This document shows positions 15,904 through 25,932 of a stretch of 64,000 nt of DNA, piece by piece (positions within the stretch are counted from its first letter, which is position 1; each line of letters starts with the position of its first letter). The notes below the pieces were generated by a model. The model saw only the letters and a list, made by a program, of their open reading frames with translations, had not been told where the DNA came from and did no database searches. The stretch comes from Elizabethkingia occulta (lineage in GTDB: Bacteria; Bacteroidota; Bacteroidia; Flavobacteriales; Weeksellaceae): the NCBI RefSeq assembly GCF_002023715.1, contig NZ_MAHX01000021.1:337158-401157 (forward strand), written 5' to 3'. The translations under genes were made by a program, and so were the position numbers.

Positions 15904-17811
15904 ATGATGTCTATACCACCTACATTGTCGTTCTCTTTATTTACAGATTATGATATTGATCTGTTTAGAAAAGGGAAACACTACCGTCTTTACGAAAAGA
16001 TGGGAGCACATTTGGTGGAAATTAATGGCTACAAAGGTGTTTATTTTGCTGTATGGGCGCCGAATGCAAAACAGGTTTCGGTTGTTGGTGATTTCAATAA
16101 CTGGAAGGGAGTCATTCACGAACTGAAATACAGATGGGACAATTCCGGAATATGGGAAGGCTTTATTCCTAATATAAGTTTAGGAAATATCTATAAATAT
16201 GAAGTAGAAACCCATAACGGCGATGTTTTTCTGAAAGCAGACCCATTTGGGAATATAGCGGAAATACCGCCACAAACAGCTTCTGTAATTTCTACAACCT
16301 GGTACGAATGGAAAGATAAAGTATGGATGGAAGAGCAACACCATAAGAACTCCTTTCACGTTCCAATGTCAATTTATGAAGTGCATCTCCCTTCCTGGAA
16401 GAATGACCGGAACGGAAATGTGAATTTCAGGAGTATAGCACCAGATTTGGTGGCGTACATAAAAGAGACAGGTTTTACACATGTAGAATTTATGCCGGTT
16501 ACATCATACCCTTATGAGCCTTCATGGGGATATCAGGTTACCGGATACTATGCTGTAGACAGTCGGCTAGGAAGCCCACAAGATCTAATGTTCCTCATTG
16601 AGGAACTTCACCGGAATAATATAGGTGTGATTATGGATTGGGTTCCGGCTCATTTTCCCTCAGACGCCCACGGTTTATACCGTTTTGATGGTAGCTTTTT
16701 ATACGAGCATGAAGATGAAAGACAGGGATATCATCCGGAATGGAATACCCGTATCTTTAATTACGGCAGAAACGAAGTAAAATCTTTCCTGATCAGTAAT
16801 GCATTTTTCTGGCTGGAACGTTTCCATATCGACGCTTTACGTGTAGATGCAGTAACATCCATGCTATATCTGGATTATGCCAGAAAAGATGGTGAATGGG
16901 TCGCCAATAAAGATGGTGGCAATATCAATCTGGAAGCGTTGGAATTTCTTAGAGAATTTAATACTGCAGTAAATAAGCATTATCCGAATACTAAAACCAT
17001 TGCGGAAGAATCTACATCTTTTCCAAAGCTCACGCATGCTGTAAAAGATGGAGGAGTAGGTTTTGGTATGAAATGGATGATGGGGTGGATGCACGATACC
17101 TTAAGGTATTTTAAACAGGATTTTGTTATAAGGCATAAATCCCACCATGATATAACCTTTAGTATTTCTTATGCATTCGACGAGAAATATGTACTTCCGC
17201 TTTCACATGACGAAGTTGTACATGGCAAATCTCCGATGCTGTATAAGATGTTTGGTGATGAATGGCAGAAGCATGCTAATCTGAGAGCTTTATATCTATG
17301 GATGTACACTCATCCCGGAGCAAAATTACTTTTTATGGGTGATGAATTTGCTCAGACTTCAGAATGGGACTTCAGTGCATCTCTGGACTGGAACCTGTTG
17401 GAATATGAGGCCCACCGAAAGATGAAAAATTTTGTAACCAGACTCAATAACGTCTACAGAGAAGAAAAAGCATTATACGAACATAGTTATGAAAATGCGG
17501 GCATGGAGTGGCTTCATGCAGATGATAGCAAAAACTCTGTATATGTATATCTTAGAAAAGGCAAAAGCAAAGAAAATCAGGTATTAGTTATTTTAAATCT
17601 GTCCCCAATTCCTTATAAAAATTTCAGGATAGCTTTACCGGAAATGTCAGATTGGGAGCCTCTCGTTAATTCCGATGATAAAGAATATTGGGGTAGCGGG
17701 AATACCATAAAGAACTTTAAAACTAAAAATACACCGCATTATGGTAAAGGTTATTCAGCAGATATAGATTTACCACCATTATGCGGATTAATATTCAGAA
17801 GAAAAAAATAA
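15904..17811 (+). CDS. glgB: 1,4-alpha-glucan branching enzyme (GH13)
   Basis: GlgB introduces alpha-1,6 branches into glycogen. The 635-residue protein has an N-terminal CBM48-like domain (YFAVWAPNAKQVSVVGDFNNW, about residues 47-67), a GH13 barrel and a C-terminal beta domain. Catalytic-region motifs are VIMDWVPAHFPSDAHGL, the nucleophile D315 in DALRVDAV, the acid/base Glu in TIAEEST (about residue 368) and LPLSHDEVVHGKSPM. The shorter N-terminus, compared with about 730 residues in E. coli, is common outside enterobacteria. Two ATGs in tandem start it; either is possible. It is followed after 8 bp by glgA and then glgC, forming a compact glycogen operon. No glycogen phosphorylase or debranching gene is in view. 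Confidence 0.95.
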   Translation: MMSIPPTLSFSLFTDYDIDLFRKGKHYRLYEKMGAHLVEINGYKGVYFAVWAPNAKQVSVVGDFNNWKGVIHELKYRWDNSGIWEGFIPNISLGNIYKYEVETHNGDVFLKADPFGNIAEIPPQTASVISTTWYEWKDKVWMEEQHHKNSFHVPMSIYEVHLPSWKNDRNGNVNFRSIAPDLVAYIKETGFTHVEFMPVTSYPYEPSWGYQVTGYYAVDSRLGSPQDLMFLIEELHRNNIGVIMDWVPAHFPSDAHGLYRFDGSFLYEHEDERQGYHPEWNTRIFNYGRNEVKSFLISNAFFWLERFHIDALRVDAVTSMLYLDYARKDGEWVANKDGGNINLEALEFLREFNTAVNKHYPNTKTIAEESTSFPKLTHAVKDGGVGFGMKWMMGWMHDTLRYFKQDFVIRHKSHHDITFSISYAFDEKYVLPLSHDEVVHGKSPMLYKMFGDEWQKHANLRALYLWMYTHPGAKLLFMGDEFAQTSEWDFSASLDWNLLEYEAHRKMKNFVTRLNNVYREEKALYEHSYENAGMEWLHADDSKNSVYVYLRKGKSKENQVLVILNLSPIPYKNFRIALPEMSDWEPLVNSDDKEYWGSGNTIKNFKTKNTPHYGKGYSADIDLPPLCGLIFRRKK

Positions 17812-17819
17812 TAACCATT

Positions 17820-19241
17820 ATGTACGATCAGTTAGATATTTATCACATCAGTATGGAATGTTATCCGGTAGCCAAAGTTGGTGGACTGGCAGATGTTGTT
17901 GGCGCTTTACCCAAATATCAGAATATAATGGGTGCAAAGGCTAAAGTTGTGATGCCGTGGTATAACAAACCATTTGTACATCAGAATAAATTTGAAGTTA
18001 TTTTTGAAAATACGGTATACCTGGACGGGCATCCTTTTTATTTTGAAATACTACAGGAAGAAAGTGATACTTTAGGATTTGAACTTTATCTGGTAAAAAT
18101 ACACGGGTTAACAGATCGGGATGAAGTATATGGTTACAAAGATGAAAGTATGCAATTTATTGCTTTCCAGCGGGCTGTGCTACAATGGCTGTGTTGGCAG
18201 CAACGCAGACCGGATATCTTACATTGTCACGATTACCATGCCGGGCTGATTCCGTTCTTTACGGAATATTGCCACGAATATTCTTTTCTTAAAGGCGTTA
18301 GAACTATAGGTACGATACATAACGGACAATATCAGGGGCAAATGTCCTGGGAAATGGCTCGCTTCTTTCCGGAGTTCGATCAATGGAAATGGGGGCTGCT
18401 GGACTGGAATAAATGCATCAATCCACTTGCTGTAATGATTAAAAATGTACATGTTTTTAATGCTGTTTCCGAAGGTTATCTGGAAGAGCTGCTTGAAGAG
18501 GCTGCAGGGTTAGAGGAGCTAATCAGACAGGAAAGAGGCAAAGCATACGGAATTATAAATGGTATCGATACAGAAGTCTGGGATCCGAAAACTGATCCTA
18601 TGATGGACAATAATTATACATTAAAAACTTTTGCAAAGAAAAGAGAGCAGAACAAAGCAAAGCTTTGCGAAACCTATGAGCTGAATCCAGAACTTCCACT
18701 CTATGCTTTCATCGGGAGATTTGCAAAAGAGAAAGGTGCAGATGTGCTTCCGGATTTAATCAGCAGATGTATATGGGAGAACGAGGGGAAGCTTAATTTT
18801 ATTGTTTTAGGTTCCGGAGATAAAGGATTGGAAGAGAAATTTAGATACCTTAAAAATGTATTTTATGTGAATCTTGCAGTAGATTTAGGGTATAAAGAGC
18901 AATTATCCCATCAGATTTATTCTTCTGCAGATTTCTTACTAATGCCTTCCAGAGTAGAACCTTGCGGGCTCAATCAGATGTACTCTATGCGTTATGGTAC
19001 AATGCCTATTGTAAGGCTGACGGGTGGACTAAAAGACACGGTAAAGGATATTGGTGATGATGGATATGGTATAACTTTCCGCAATTTCAATATGGAGGAT
19101 ATGCTCCATGCAATTAACAGATCACTATATTTATACTATAACCTCCCTTCTGATATGAAAGACTACCAGAAGAAAATGATGAAGATTGATTTTTCATGGG
19201 AAAAATCAGCAGAAAAATATTTAAATTTATATACAACATAA
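17820..19241 (+). CDS. glgA: Glycogen synthase (GT5)
   Basis: GlgA transfers glucose from ADP-glucose to the growing alpha-1,4-glucan. The 473-residue protein begins MYDQLDIYHISMECYPVAKV, then GGLADVVGALP. The KVGGLADV stretch is the ADP-glucose-binding lysine motif (KxGGL). The C-terminal GT-B domain has YAFIGRFAKEKGADVLPDL and the nucleotide-site PSRVEPCGLNQMYSMRYGT near residue 380. The frame runs 13 codons further upstream inside the end of glgB. The ATG at 17820 is preferred because it matches the family N-terminus and leaves an 8-bp gap after the glgB stop. Confidence 0.95.
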   Translation: MYDQLDIYHISMECYPVAKVGGLADVVGALPKYQNIMGAKAKVVMPWYNKPFVHQNKFEVIFENTVYLDGHPFYFEILQEESDTLGFELYLVKIHGLTDRDEVYGYKDESMQFIAFQRAVLQWLCWQQRRPDILHCHDYHAGLIPFFTEYCHEYSFLKGVRTIGTIHNGQYQGQMSWEMARFFPEFDQWKWGLLDWNKCINPLAVMIKNVHVFNAVSEGYLEELLEEAAGLEELIRQERGKAYGIINGIDTEVWDPKTDPMMDNNYTLKTFAKKREQNKAKLCETYELNPELPLYAFIGRFAKEKGADVLPDLISRCIWENEGKLNFIVLGSGDKGLEEKFRYLKNVFYVNLAVDLGYKEQLSHQIYSSADFLLMPSRVEPCGLNQMYSMRYGTMPIVRLTGGLKDTVKDIGDDGYGITFRNFNMEDMLHAINRSLYLYYNLPSDMKDYQKKMMKIDFSWEKSAEKYLNLYTT

Positions 19242-19289
19242 TAAAAAATATACCTATTTTAAACACACTAAATAAATAAAATATTAACC

Positions 19290-20543
19290 ATGGGAAAAAA
19301 AGTAATCTCAATTGTTTTAGGAGGAGGAAGGGGCTCCAGATTATTTCCTTTAACAGATCAAAGGTCTAAGCCGGCTGTGCCGATTGCAGGAAAATACAGA
19401 CTGGTTGATATTCCGATTTCCAACTGCGTTAATTCCGGATTCAATCAGATCATGGTTCTAACCCAGTTTAACTCGGCATCTCTTAATCAGCATATTAAAA
19501 ACACGTATAACTTTGATGTTTTTAGCCGTGGTTTTGTAGATATTATTGCTGCAGAGCAGAGTGTGGATAATGATAAATGGTTTCAGGGAACTGCAGATGC
19601 AGTAAGGCAGTCTATGCCGCATTTACGTAAATATGATTACGATTATATACTTATCCTTTCCGGAGATCAATTATACCAAATGGATTTCCGGAAAATGCTG
19701 AATTTCCATATTGAAAATAAAGGCGATATAACGATAGCGACAATACCTGTTAATGAGAAAGATGCTCCCGGATTTGGTATTCTGAAATCCGATGAACAGA
19801 ATAATATTACCGCTTTTATCGAAAAACCGGGTAAAGATATATTGCCGCAATGGAGTTCGGACGTAGATGAGGTAAGCAAAGCACAAGGGAAGAATTATCT
19901 TGCTTCCATGGGGATCTACATTTTTACAAAAAGCATTTTAACCAAAATATTCGATGAAAACAAAGGAGACGACTTTGGTAAAGAGGTTATACCTGCAGCA
20001 ATTGGCAATTACAATACGCTAAGTTATCAGTATAACGGATACTGGACGGACATTGGTACTATAGAATCTTTCTTCGAAGCCAATATGGATCTTACACAGG
20101 ATTTACCTCAGTTCAACATGTTCAGTTCTTCACCAATCTTTACAAGATCCAGAATGCTGCCACCGACTAAGATCAATGGAAGCTATATGGAAAAAGTAGT
20201 TGTTGGAGACGGAGCTATTATTATGGGAGATCGTTTGGAAAAATGTGTTATCGGTAACCGTGCAAGAATCGGTAGAGGAAGTGTTATTAAAAATACTTAT
20301 ATGATGGGAGCCGATTTTTATCAAAACGATGAGATTAATGATTTGGTACCTCTTTTTGGTGTCGGAGAGAATTGTTATATCGAAAATGCTATTATAGACA
20401 AAAACTGCATGATCGGGAATAATGTCCGGATTATTGGCGGGAAACATATGCCGGATGCCGATTATGATGCTTATTCTGTACGCGATGGTATTATTGTCAT
20501 AAAAAAAGAAGCTATAATTCCTAACGGGACCATAATACAATAG
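19290..20543 (+). CDS. glgC: Glucose-1-phosphate adenylyltransferase (ADP-glucose pyrophosphorylase)
   Basis: GlgC makes ADP-glucose from glucose-1-phosphate and ATP, the committed and usually allosterically controlled step of glycogen synthesis. The 417-residue protein has the nucleotidyltransferase motif VLGGGRGSRLFPLTDQRSKP (residues 9-28) and GKYRLVDIPISNCVNSG. The catalytic region reads ILSGDQLYQMD, and the glucose-1-P site FIEKP lies around residue 174. A left-handed beta-helix C-terminus shows hexapeptide-like repeats such as YIENAIIDKNCMIGNNVRIIGG. It lies 48 bp downstream of glgA on the same strand and is last in the glycogen operon. Confidence 0.95.
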   Translation: MGKKVISIVLGGGRGSRLFPLTDQRSKPAVPIAGKYRLVDIPISNCVNSGFNQIMVLTQFNSASLNQHIKNTYNFDVFSRGFVDIIAAEQSVDNDKWFQGTADAVRQSMPHLRKYDYDYILILSGDQLYQMDFRKMLNFHIENKGDITIATIPVNEKDAPGFGILKSDEQNNITAFIEKPGKDILPQWSSDVDEVSKAQGKNYLASMGIYIFTKSILTKIFDENKGDDFGKEVIPAAIGNYNTLSYQYNGYWTDIGTIESFFEANMDLTQDLPQFNMFSSSPIFTRSRMLPPTKINGSYMEKVVVGDGAIIMGDRLEKCVIGNRARIGRGSVIKNTYMMGADFYQNDEINDLVPLFGVGENCYIENAIIDKNCMIGNNVRIIGGKHMPDADYDAYSVRDGIIVIKKEAIIPNGTIIQ

Positions 20544-20563
20544 GCCAATATGAGGAAGAGTGT

Positions 20564-20571
20564 TATCTTTG
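20564..20571 (+). promoter_or_regulatory. -7 promoter element for the SRPBCC/GyrI-like gene
   Basis: TATCTTTG is a perfect TAnnTTTG, 17 bp before the ATG at 20589, so this gene can be transcribed separately from glgBAC. Confidence 0.5.
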
Positions 20572-20588
20572 TTGCTTAATTTCAGTGA

Positions 20589-21629
20589 ATGAAGTGGGTT
20601 AAGTTAATTATTACTTTTCTGGTACTAATATTTGGTATATATGCGGTTTCCATGATCTTTGTGGAGAAAACAAAAAGCTTTTCTGTAAAAAAGGAAATCA
20701 ATTTTCCATTGGAAAAAGTATTTCCTCAGTTTAATAATCTGTATAACTTCTCGCAATGGAATGAATTTATACAGGAGAACGATCATCTAGGATTTTCTTA
20801 TTATACACCCTATGATGGAGTTGGAAGTTCTATGCATTTTGTAAATAAAAAGGATTCTGCAGAGAATGGTGATGTATTTATCCGTTACGTAATACCAAAC
20901 AGAGGAATTAAATATCAGTTGTTCAAAAATAGCGATAGCAATCCTTATCTTATAGATGTTAGTTTCAGAAAGCTTGGTGAAGAAAAAACTGAGGTTACCT
21001 GGTATGTGCGGACACCTGCCAGACCTTTTTTAAAGCGTTCCCTTAATTTAATTTACGAAGAGAATTTCGTTTCAGGCATAGATAAGAGTATTGTAGCATT
21101 GGCTAATCATTTAGGCAATAAAGTAGATCGTGAAGCCAAGCTTAATACCATAAAGTATGATACTATTGTAGAGGAAAACCATGAAGAAGCCATTCTTTTA
21201 GGACTAAATGTAAGCGCATCCAATCGTAAAAAGGGGGATTTCTTTAATTCTGTGGTGATGAATTATAATAAACTCTACAGTTTTATGACCAAAGATCTTG
21301 GGAAGAAAAACGACGAATTTGGAGAACCGCAACTGGTAATGCGCTCCAATAATGTGAACGATAAAGAGATTTCGTACTTCTACGGAGCTACGATTAGTAA
21401 GAAATTTGATGTCACTGATAATAATTTTAGTTTCCGTGATATCAAAGCTTCAAAAACCCTCGTTACCTATTATAAAGGGAATTATGAGGGCAGAAAGAAG
21501 GCAATAGCAAATTTAGTTGCAGAAGCCAAGAAAAGAGAAATGTCTGTAGGCGAGCTCACTGAAGTATTTGTGGAGCCCCCTATAGAAAATCAGGACGTAA
21601 TCCTGAAAATTGCTCTTCAGATTTATTAA
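20589..21629 (+). CDS. Membrane-anchored SRPBCC domain fused to a GyrI-like effector-binding domain
   Basis: The 346-residue protein has an N-terminal membrane anchor (residues 5-25). An SRPBCC/START-like lipid- or ligand-binding domain follows at about residues 30-175: KSFSVKKEINFPLEKVFPQF, then FSQWNEF and VTWYVRTPARPFLKRSLNL. The C-terminal half looks like the GyrI-like small-molecule-binding fold (residues about 190-346). It includes SKTLVTYYKGNYEGRKKAIA, EVFVEPP and a final strand VILKIALQIY. In related proteins such domains bind hydrophobic small molecules. There is no HTH, so this is not itself a transcription factor. It sits between glgC and sucA with its own -7 box. Function is unknown; the two-domain assignment is by pattern only. 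Confidence 0.72.
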   Translation: MKWVKLIITFLVLIFGIYAVSMIFVEKTKSFSVKKEINFPLEKVFPQFNNLYNFSQWNEFIQENDHLGFSYYTPYDGVGSSMHFVNKKDSAENGDVFIRYVIPNRGIKYQLFKNSDSNPYLIDVSFRKLGEEKTEVTWYVRTPARPFLKRSLNLIYEENFVSGIDKSIVALANHLGNKVDREAKLNTIKYDTIVEENHEEAILLGLNVSASNRKKGDFFNSVVMNYNKLYSFMTKDLGKKNDEFGEPQLVMRSNNVNDKEISYFYGATISKKFDVTDNNFSFRDIKASKTLVTYYKGNYEGRKKAIANLVAEAKKREMSVGELTEVFVEPPIENQDVILKIALQIY

Positions 21630-21673
21630 ACTGACGGATATACAAAATCAATCGGTTATATTTTATCAAATCC

Positions 21674-21704
21674 TTGGGCAGATTGGCTATTATTTGTAAT
21701 TTTG
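21674..21704 (+). promoter_or_regulatory. Promoter of sucA-sucB
   Basis: TAATTTTG (21697-21704) matches TAnnTTTG. A TTGG (21674-21677) lies 19 bp upstream in the -33 position. The start codon is 37 bp downstream of the -7 element. Confidence 0.6.
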
Positions 21705-21741
21705 TTGAATTATATAAAATTTTAATAGATAGAAGGTAATA

Positions 21742-24549
21742 ATGGACAGATTTTCATTCTTAAATGCAGTACATTCTCAGTTTATAGAGGATATGTACCA
21801 GCAGTATTTGAAATATCCTGACAGTCTCGAACCATCATGGAAAGCTTTTTTTCAGGGGTTTGATTTCGCTTTGGAAAACTACAGTGATGAAGAAGCAGTA
21901 CAAGAAATTAAATCTTTTGCATCACAGGCAGAGAACAGCAATGTCAATATTTCAGAAATTTCCGAAGACATTCGCAGAGAATTCAAAGTAATTAATCTTA
22001 TCGAGGCATACCGTGTTCGTGGTCACCTTTTCACTAAAACCAATCCGGTTAGAGAGAGAAGACATTTCGAACCTACCTTGGATATTGAAAATTTTGGACT
22101 TACTTCTGCTGATTTAAATAGAAAATTCAACAGCGCTACAGAGACTGGAATGCCAGGGCCTGCAACGCTTAGTGAAATTATAAGACATCTTCAGAACATC
22201 TACTGCGACTCTATCGGAGTAGAATACATGTACATTAAAAATGTTGAAGAAAGAGATTTCATTCGTCAGTGGCTTCAGGTTAATGAAAACCACGCAAAGC
22301 TTTCTCCTGAAGAAAAGAAACATGTTTTACAGAGACTCAATCAGGCGGTAGCTTTCGAAAACTACCTGCATACAAAATTCGTAGGACAGAAGCGTTTCTC
22401 ATTAGAAGGTCTTGAAGCTTTAATTCCTGCATTGGATCAGGTTATCACCAAGTCTTCACAATTAGGTGTAGATGAAGTGGTATTGGGTATGGCGCACAGA
22501 GGAAGACTGAATGTATTGACAAATATTTTCCAAAAGCCTTACAAACAGATTTTCAGTGAATTCGAAGGTAAAGAATTTGAAGAAGATGTATTCTCTGGTG
22601 ATGTTAAATATCACTTAGGAGCATCTAAAGTTATTCAGACAACTGCCGGAGAAACTGTAAAAATTAATCTTACACCCAATCCGTCTCACCTGGAAACAGT
22701 TGCTTCATTAGTAGAAGGTATCAGCCGTGCTAAAGTAGATAACAGCTACAATGGAGATTATAATAAGATTTTACCAATCGTTATTCATGGTGATGCTGCA
22801 ATTGCCGGACAAGGAATTGTATACGAAGTAGCACAAATGATGACGTTGGACGGATACAAAACTGGAGGTACAATCCACATCGTTACAAATAACCAGGTAG
22901 GATTTACAACCAATTATTTAGATGCACGTTCATCTACTTATTGTACAGATGTAGCCAAAGTAACTGATTCTCCGGTAATGCATATTAATGCAGACGATGT
23001 AGAAGCAGTTGTTCATGCCATGCATTTTGCCGCAGATTTCCGTAACAGATTTGGTAAAGATGTTTATATTGATCTTTTAGGATATAGAAAATATGGCCAC
23101 AACGAAGGTGATGAACCTAAGTTTACGCAGCCTAAATTATACAACATCATTGCAAAACATCCTAACCCTAGAGAGATTTATAAAGATAAATTGATCAAGG
23201 AAGGTATTGTTTCGGACGAAGTGATGAAGCAAATGGAAGTTGAATTCAAAAAATTATTGGATGAAAACTTCGACGAATCTAAAGAGATTAAGAAAAATAC
23301 CATGGACATTTTCATGTCGGACGATTGGAAAAAGTTCCCGTTCGGTTCCAGAGGATCAGTTCTTAATCCGGTAGATACTAAATTTCCTTTAGATAAACTA
23401 AAAGATTTAGCAAAACAGATTTCTACATTACCAACAGATAAGAAATTCATCAAAAAAATCACAAGATTATTCGAGCAGAGACTTAATATGGTTGAAAACG
23501 ATAGTCTTGACTGGGCAATGGGTGAGCTTTTAGCTTATGCTACATTGCTAAGTGAAGAATTTGGTATCAGAATCTCTGGTGAGGATGTAGAAAGAGGTAC
23601 TTTCTCTCACCGTCATGCAGTTGTAAAAACTGAAGACACAGAAGAAGAATATGTACCATTAAAATCTGTTACTACTAAAGATAACCAGTTCCAGATCTAT
23701 AACTCATTACTTTCTGAATATGCAGTTTTAGGATTCGACTATGGATATGCAATGGTGTCTCCGGATACCCTTACAATTTGGGAAGCTCAGTTTGGTGATT
23801 TCGCTAACGGAGCACAGATTATTATCGACCAGTATCTTGTAGCTGCTGAAGAAAAATGGAAACTGCAAAACGGATTGGTAATGTTATTACCTCATGGTTC
23901 TGAAGGACAGGGTGCTGAACACTCTTCTGCAAGATTAGAGCGTTTCCTTACACTTTGTGCAAACCAGAATATTATTGTCGCTAACGCTACAACACCAGCT
24001 AACTATTTCCACTTGTTGAGAAGACAAATGAAAGCTGATTTCAGAAAACCATTAGTAGTAATGACTCCAAAATCATTATTACGTCATCCAAGAGCTGTTT
24101 CTAAAGTTGAAGAATTGGCAAACGGAGCATTCCAGCCAATAATTGATGATGCTACAGCTAAGGCTGATAAAGTAGAAAGATTAGTATTATGTTCAGGTAA
24201 ATTGTATTATGAACTATTAGCTAAAAAAGAAGAACTGAATGATGAGAAAGTTGCTTTAGTAAGACTAGAGCAGTTATATCCTCTTCAAATGGATCAGTTG
24301 GATGCTATTTTCGAAAAGTATTCTAATGCTAAAGAATTCATCTGGGCACAGGAAGAGCCTGAAAACATGGGCGCATGGAGCTATATCCTGAGAAACCTAA
24401 GAGACAGAAATCCTCAGGTAATTTCTCCGGTAGCAAGTGGGGCACCAGCACCAGGATCTCATAAGAAATTCGAGATCAACCAGAATGCAATTATCAATCA
24501 GGTATTCCAGTGTGAAGGAACGCCTGCAAAAAGACCAGTAACAGCTTAA
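21742..24549 (+). CDS. sucA: 2-oxoglutarate dehydrogenase E1 component
   Basis: E1 is the thiamine-diphosphate-dependent decarboxylase of the 2-oxoglutarate dehydrogenase complex of the TCA cycle. At 935 residues it matches full-length OdhA/SucA proteins. The N-terminal E2-binding segment SFLNAVHSQFIEDMYQQYLK is present, followed by substrate- and ThDP-site motifs: LGMAHRGRLNVLTNI, HLGASKVIQT, NPSHLETVASLVEG and VIHGDAAIAGQGIVYE. The pyrimidine-domain stretch EAQFGDFANGAQIIIDQYL and LLPHGSEGQGAEHSSARLER are conserved. sucB follows after 58 bp. The third (E3, lipoamide dehydrogenase) subunit is not in the window. Confidence 0.96.
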   Translation: MDRFSFLNAVHSQFIEDMYQQYLKYPDSLEPSWKAFFQGFDFALENYSDEEAVQEIKSFASQAENSNVNISEISEDIRREFKVINLIEAYRVRGHLFTKTNPVRERRHFEPTLDIENFGLTSADLNRKFNSATETGMPGPATLSEIIRHLQNIYCDSIGVEYMYIKNVEERDFIRQWLQVNENHAKLSPEEKKHVLQRLNQAVAFENYLHTKFVGQKRFSLEGLEALIPALDQVITKSSQLGVDEVVLGMAHRGRLNVLTNIFQKPYKQIFSEFEGKEFEEDVFSGDVKYHLGASKVIQTTAGETVKINLTPNPSHLETVASLVEGISRAKVDNSYNGDYNKILPIVIHGDAAIAGQGIVYEVAQMMTLDGYKTGGTIHIVTNNQVGFTTNYLDARSSTYCTDVAKVTDSPVMHINADDVEAVVHAMHFAADFRNRFGKDVYIDLLGYRKYGHNEGDEPKFTQPKLYNIIAKHPNPREIYKDKLIKEGIVSDEVMKQMEVEFKKLLDENFDESKEIKKNTMDIFMSDDWKKFPFGSRGSVLNPVDTKFPLDKLKDLAKQISTLPTDKKFIKKITRLFEQRLNMVENDSLDWAMGELLAYATLLSEEFGIRISGEDVERGTFSHRHAVVKTEDTEEEYVPLKSVTTKDNQFQIYNSLLSEYAVLGFDYGYAMVSPDTLTIWEAQFGDFANGAQIIIDQYLVAAEEKWKLQNGLVMLLPHGSEGQGAEHSSARLERFLTLCANQNIIVANATTPANYFHLLRRQMKADFRKPLVVMTPKSLLRHPRAVSKVEELANGAFQPIIDDATAKADKVERLVLCSGKLYYELLAKKEELNDEKVALVRLEQLYPLQMDQLDAIFEKYSNAKEFIWAQEEPENMGAWSYILRNLRDRNPQVISPVASGAPAPGSHKKFEINQNAIINQVFQCEGTPAKRPVTA

Positions 24550-24607
24550 TAATAACCTAACTACAAAAGCAGTATAAAAGAACTGCACAACAAAAAAAAT
24601 TATTCCT

Positions 24608-25846
24608 ATGTCAATATTAGAAATGAAAGTCCCTTCGCCAGGGGAATCTATAACCGAAGTAGAAATCGCAACGTGGTTGGTAAAGGATGGTGACTACGTA
24701 GAAAAAGATCAGGCTATTGCCGAAGTTGATTCAGATAAAGCGACTCTTGAATTACCGGCAGAAGCAAGTGGTATCATCACATTAAAAGCTGAAGAAGGAG
24801 ATACTGTACAAGTAGGACAGGTAGTTGTATTAATTGATACTGCTGCTGCAAAACCAGAAGGTGCTGCACCTGCTAAAGAAGAAGCTAAAGTTGAGGCTCC
24901 AAAAGAAGAACCAAAGAAAGAAGTAGTTGCTGAAGCTCCAAAAGCTGCACCTGCTACTTATGCTACAAATACACCTTCACCTGCTGCAAAAAAAATCCTT
25001 GATGAGAAAGGTATTGAGCCTGCTCAGGTAAACGGTACAGGAGTTGGAGGAAGAATTACAAAAGAAGATGCTGTTCAGGCTAAAGGAGCTCCTGCATTGG
25101 GAGGTTCTAACGAAAGCGGTTCCAGAGCTGTGAAGATTACTAAATTGAGTATGCTTCGTAGAAAGATTGCTGCAAGATTAGTATCTGTAAAGAATGAAAC
25201 TGCAATGCTTACTACTTTCAATGAAGTAGATATGTCTGAAATCTTCAGAATCCGTAAGCAATACAAAGAAGAATTTGCGGCTAAACACGGAATCGGTTTA
25301 GGATTTATGTCTTTCTTCACTAAAGCTGTTGTAAGAGCACTTCAGATGTATCCGGATGTTAACGCATCTATCGATGGTGATCAGAAGATTAACTACGATT
25401 TCTGTGATATTTCTATTGCGGTATCAGGACCAAAAGGTCTAATGGTGCCAGTTCTTCGTAACGCTGAAAACATGTCTTTCAGAAACGTTGAAGCTGGAAT
25501 TAAAGATTTAGCTGTAAAAGTAAGAGATGGTAAAATCACTGTTGATGAAATGACAGGAGGTACATTTACTATTACTAATGGTGGTACTTTTGGTTCTATG
25601 CTTTCTACGCCAATTATTAACCCCCCACAAAGTGCAATTTTAGGTATGCATAATATCATAGAGCGCCCTGTAGCAGTTAACAAGCAAGTAGAAATCAGAC
25701 CAATGATGTATGTGGCAATGTCTTATGACCACAGAATTATTGATGGTAAAGAGTCTGTAGGCTTCTTAGTAGCGGTAAAAGAAGCGATCGACAACCCTGT
25801 AGAATTCCTAATGGGTGGAGACGAAAGAAGAGCTTTAGAGCTTTAA
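24608..25846 (+). CDS. sucB: 2-oxoglutarate dehydrogenase E2 (dihydrolipoyl succinyltransferase)
   Basis: E2 is the core of the 2-oxoglutarate dehydrogenase complex and transfers succinyl groups to CoA. The 412-residue protein has an N-terminal lipoyl domain with the lipoylated Lys in [14 protein letters not shown] (about K44). An Ala/Pro/Lys-rich linker follows at residues 80-120. Next is a peripheral-subunit-binding domain, [20 protein letters not shown], and then the catalytic domain. The catalytic His is in [17 protein letters not shown] near residue 375. There is a single lipoyl domain, as in most SucB proteins. It is co-oriented with sucA and closed by a terminator at 25871-25902. Confidence 0.95.
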   Translation: MSILEMKVPSPGESITEVEIATWLVKDGDYVEKDQAIAEVDSDKATLELPAEASGIITLKAEEGDTVQVGQVVVLIDTAAAKPEGAAPAKEEAKVEAPKEEPKKEVVAEAPKAAPATYATNTPSPAAKKILDEKGIEPAQVNGTGVGGRITKEDAVQAKGAPALGGSNESGSRAVKITKLSMLRRKIAARLVSVKNETAMLTTFNEVDMSEIFRIRKQYKEEFAAKHGIGLGFMSFFTKAVVRALQMYPDVNASIDGDQKINYDFCDISIAVSGPKGLMVPVLRNAENMSFRNVEAGIKDLAVKVRDGKITVDEMTGGTFTITNGGTFGSMLSTPIINPPQSAILGMHNIIERPVAVNKQVEIRPMMYVAMSYDHRIIDGKESVGFLVAVKEAIDNPVEFLMGGDERRALEL

Positions 25847-25870
25847 AATATTAAATAATTATTAAAAATA

Positions 25871-25902
25871 TTCCCGCTTAATCAATTTAGGCGGGATTTT
25901 TG
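25871..25902 (+). terminator. Terminator after sucB
   Basis: TCCCGC (25872-25877) and GCGGGA (25891-25896) form the base of a hairpin that extends with TTA/TAA-type pairs, followed by TTTTTG. It separates sucAB from apaG. Confidence 0.8.
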
Positions 25903-25932
25903 TTATATTAACTATAAGAAAAACCAAAAGTG

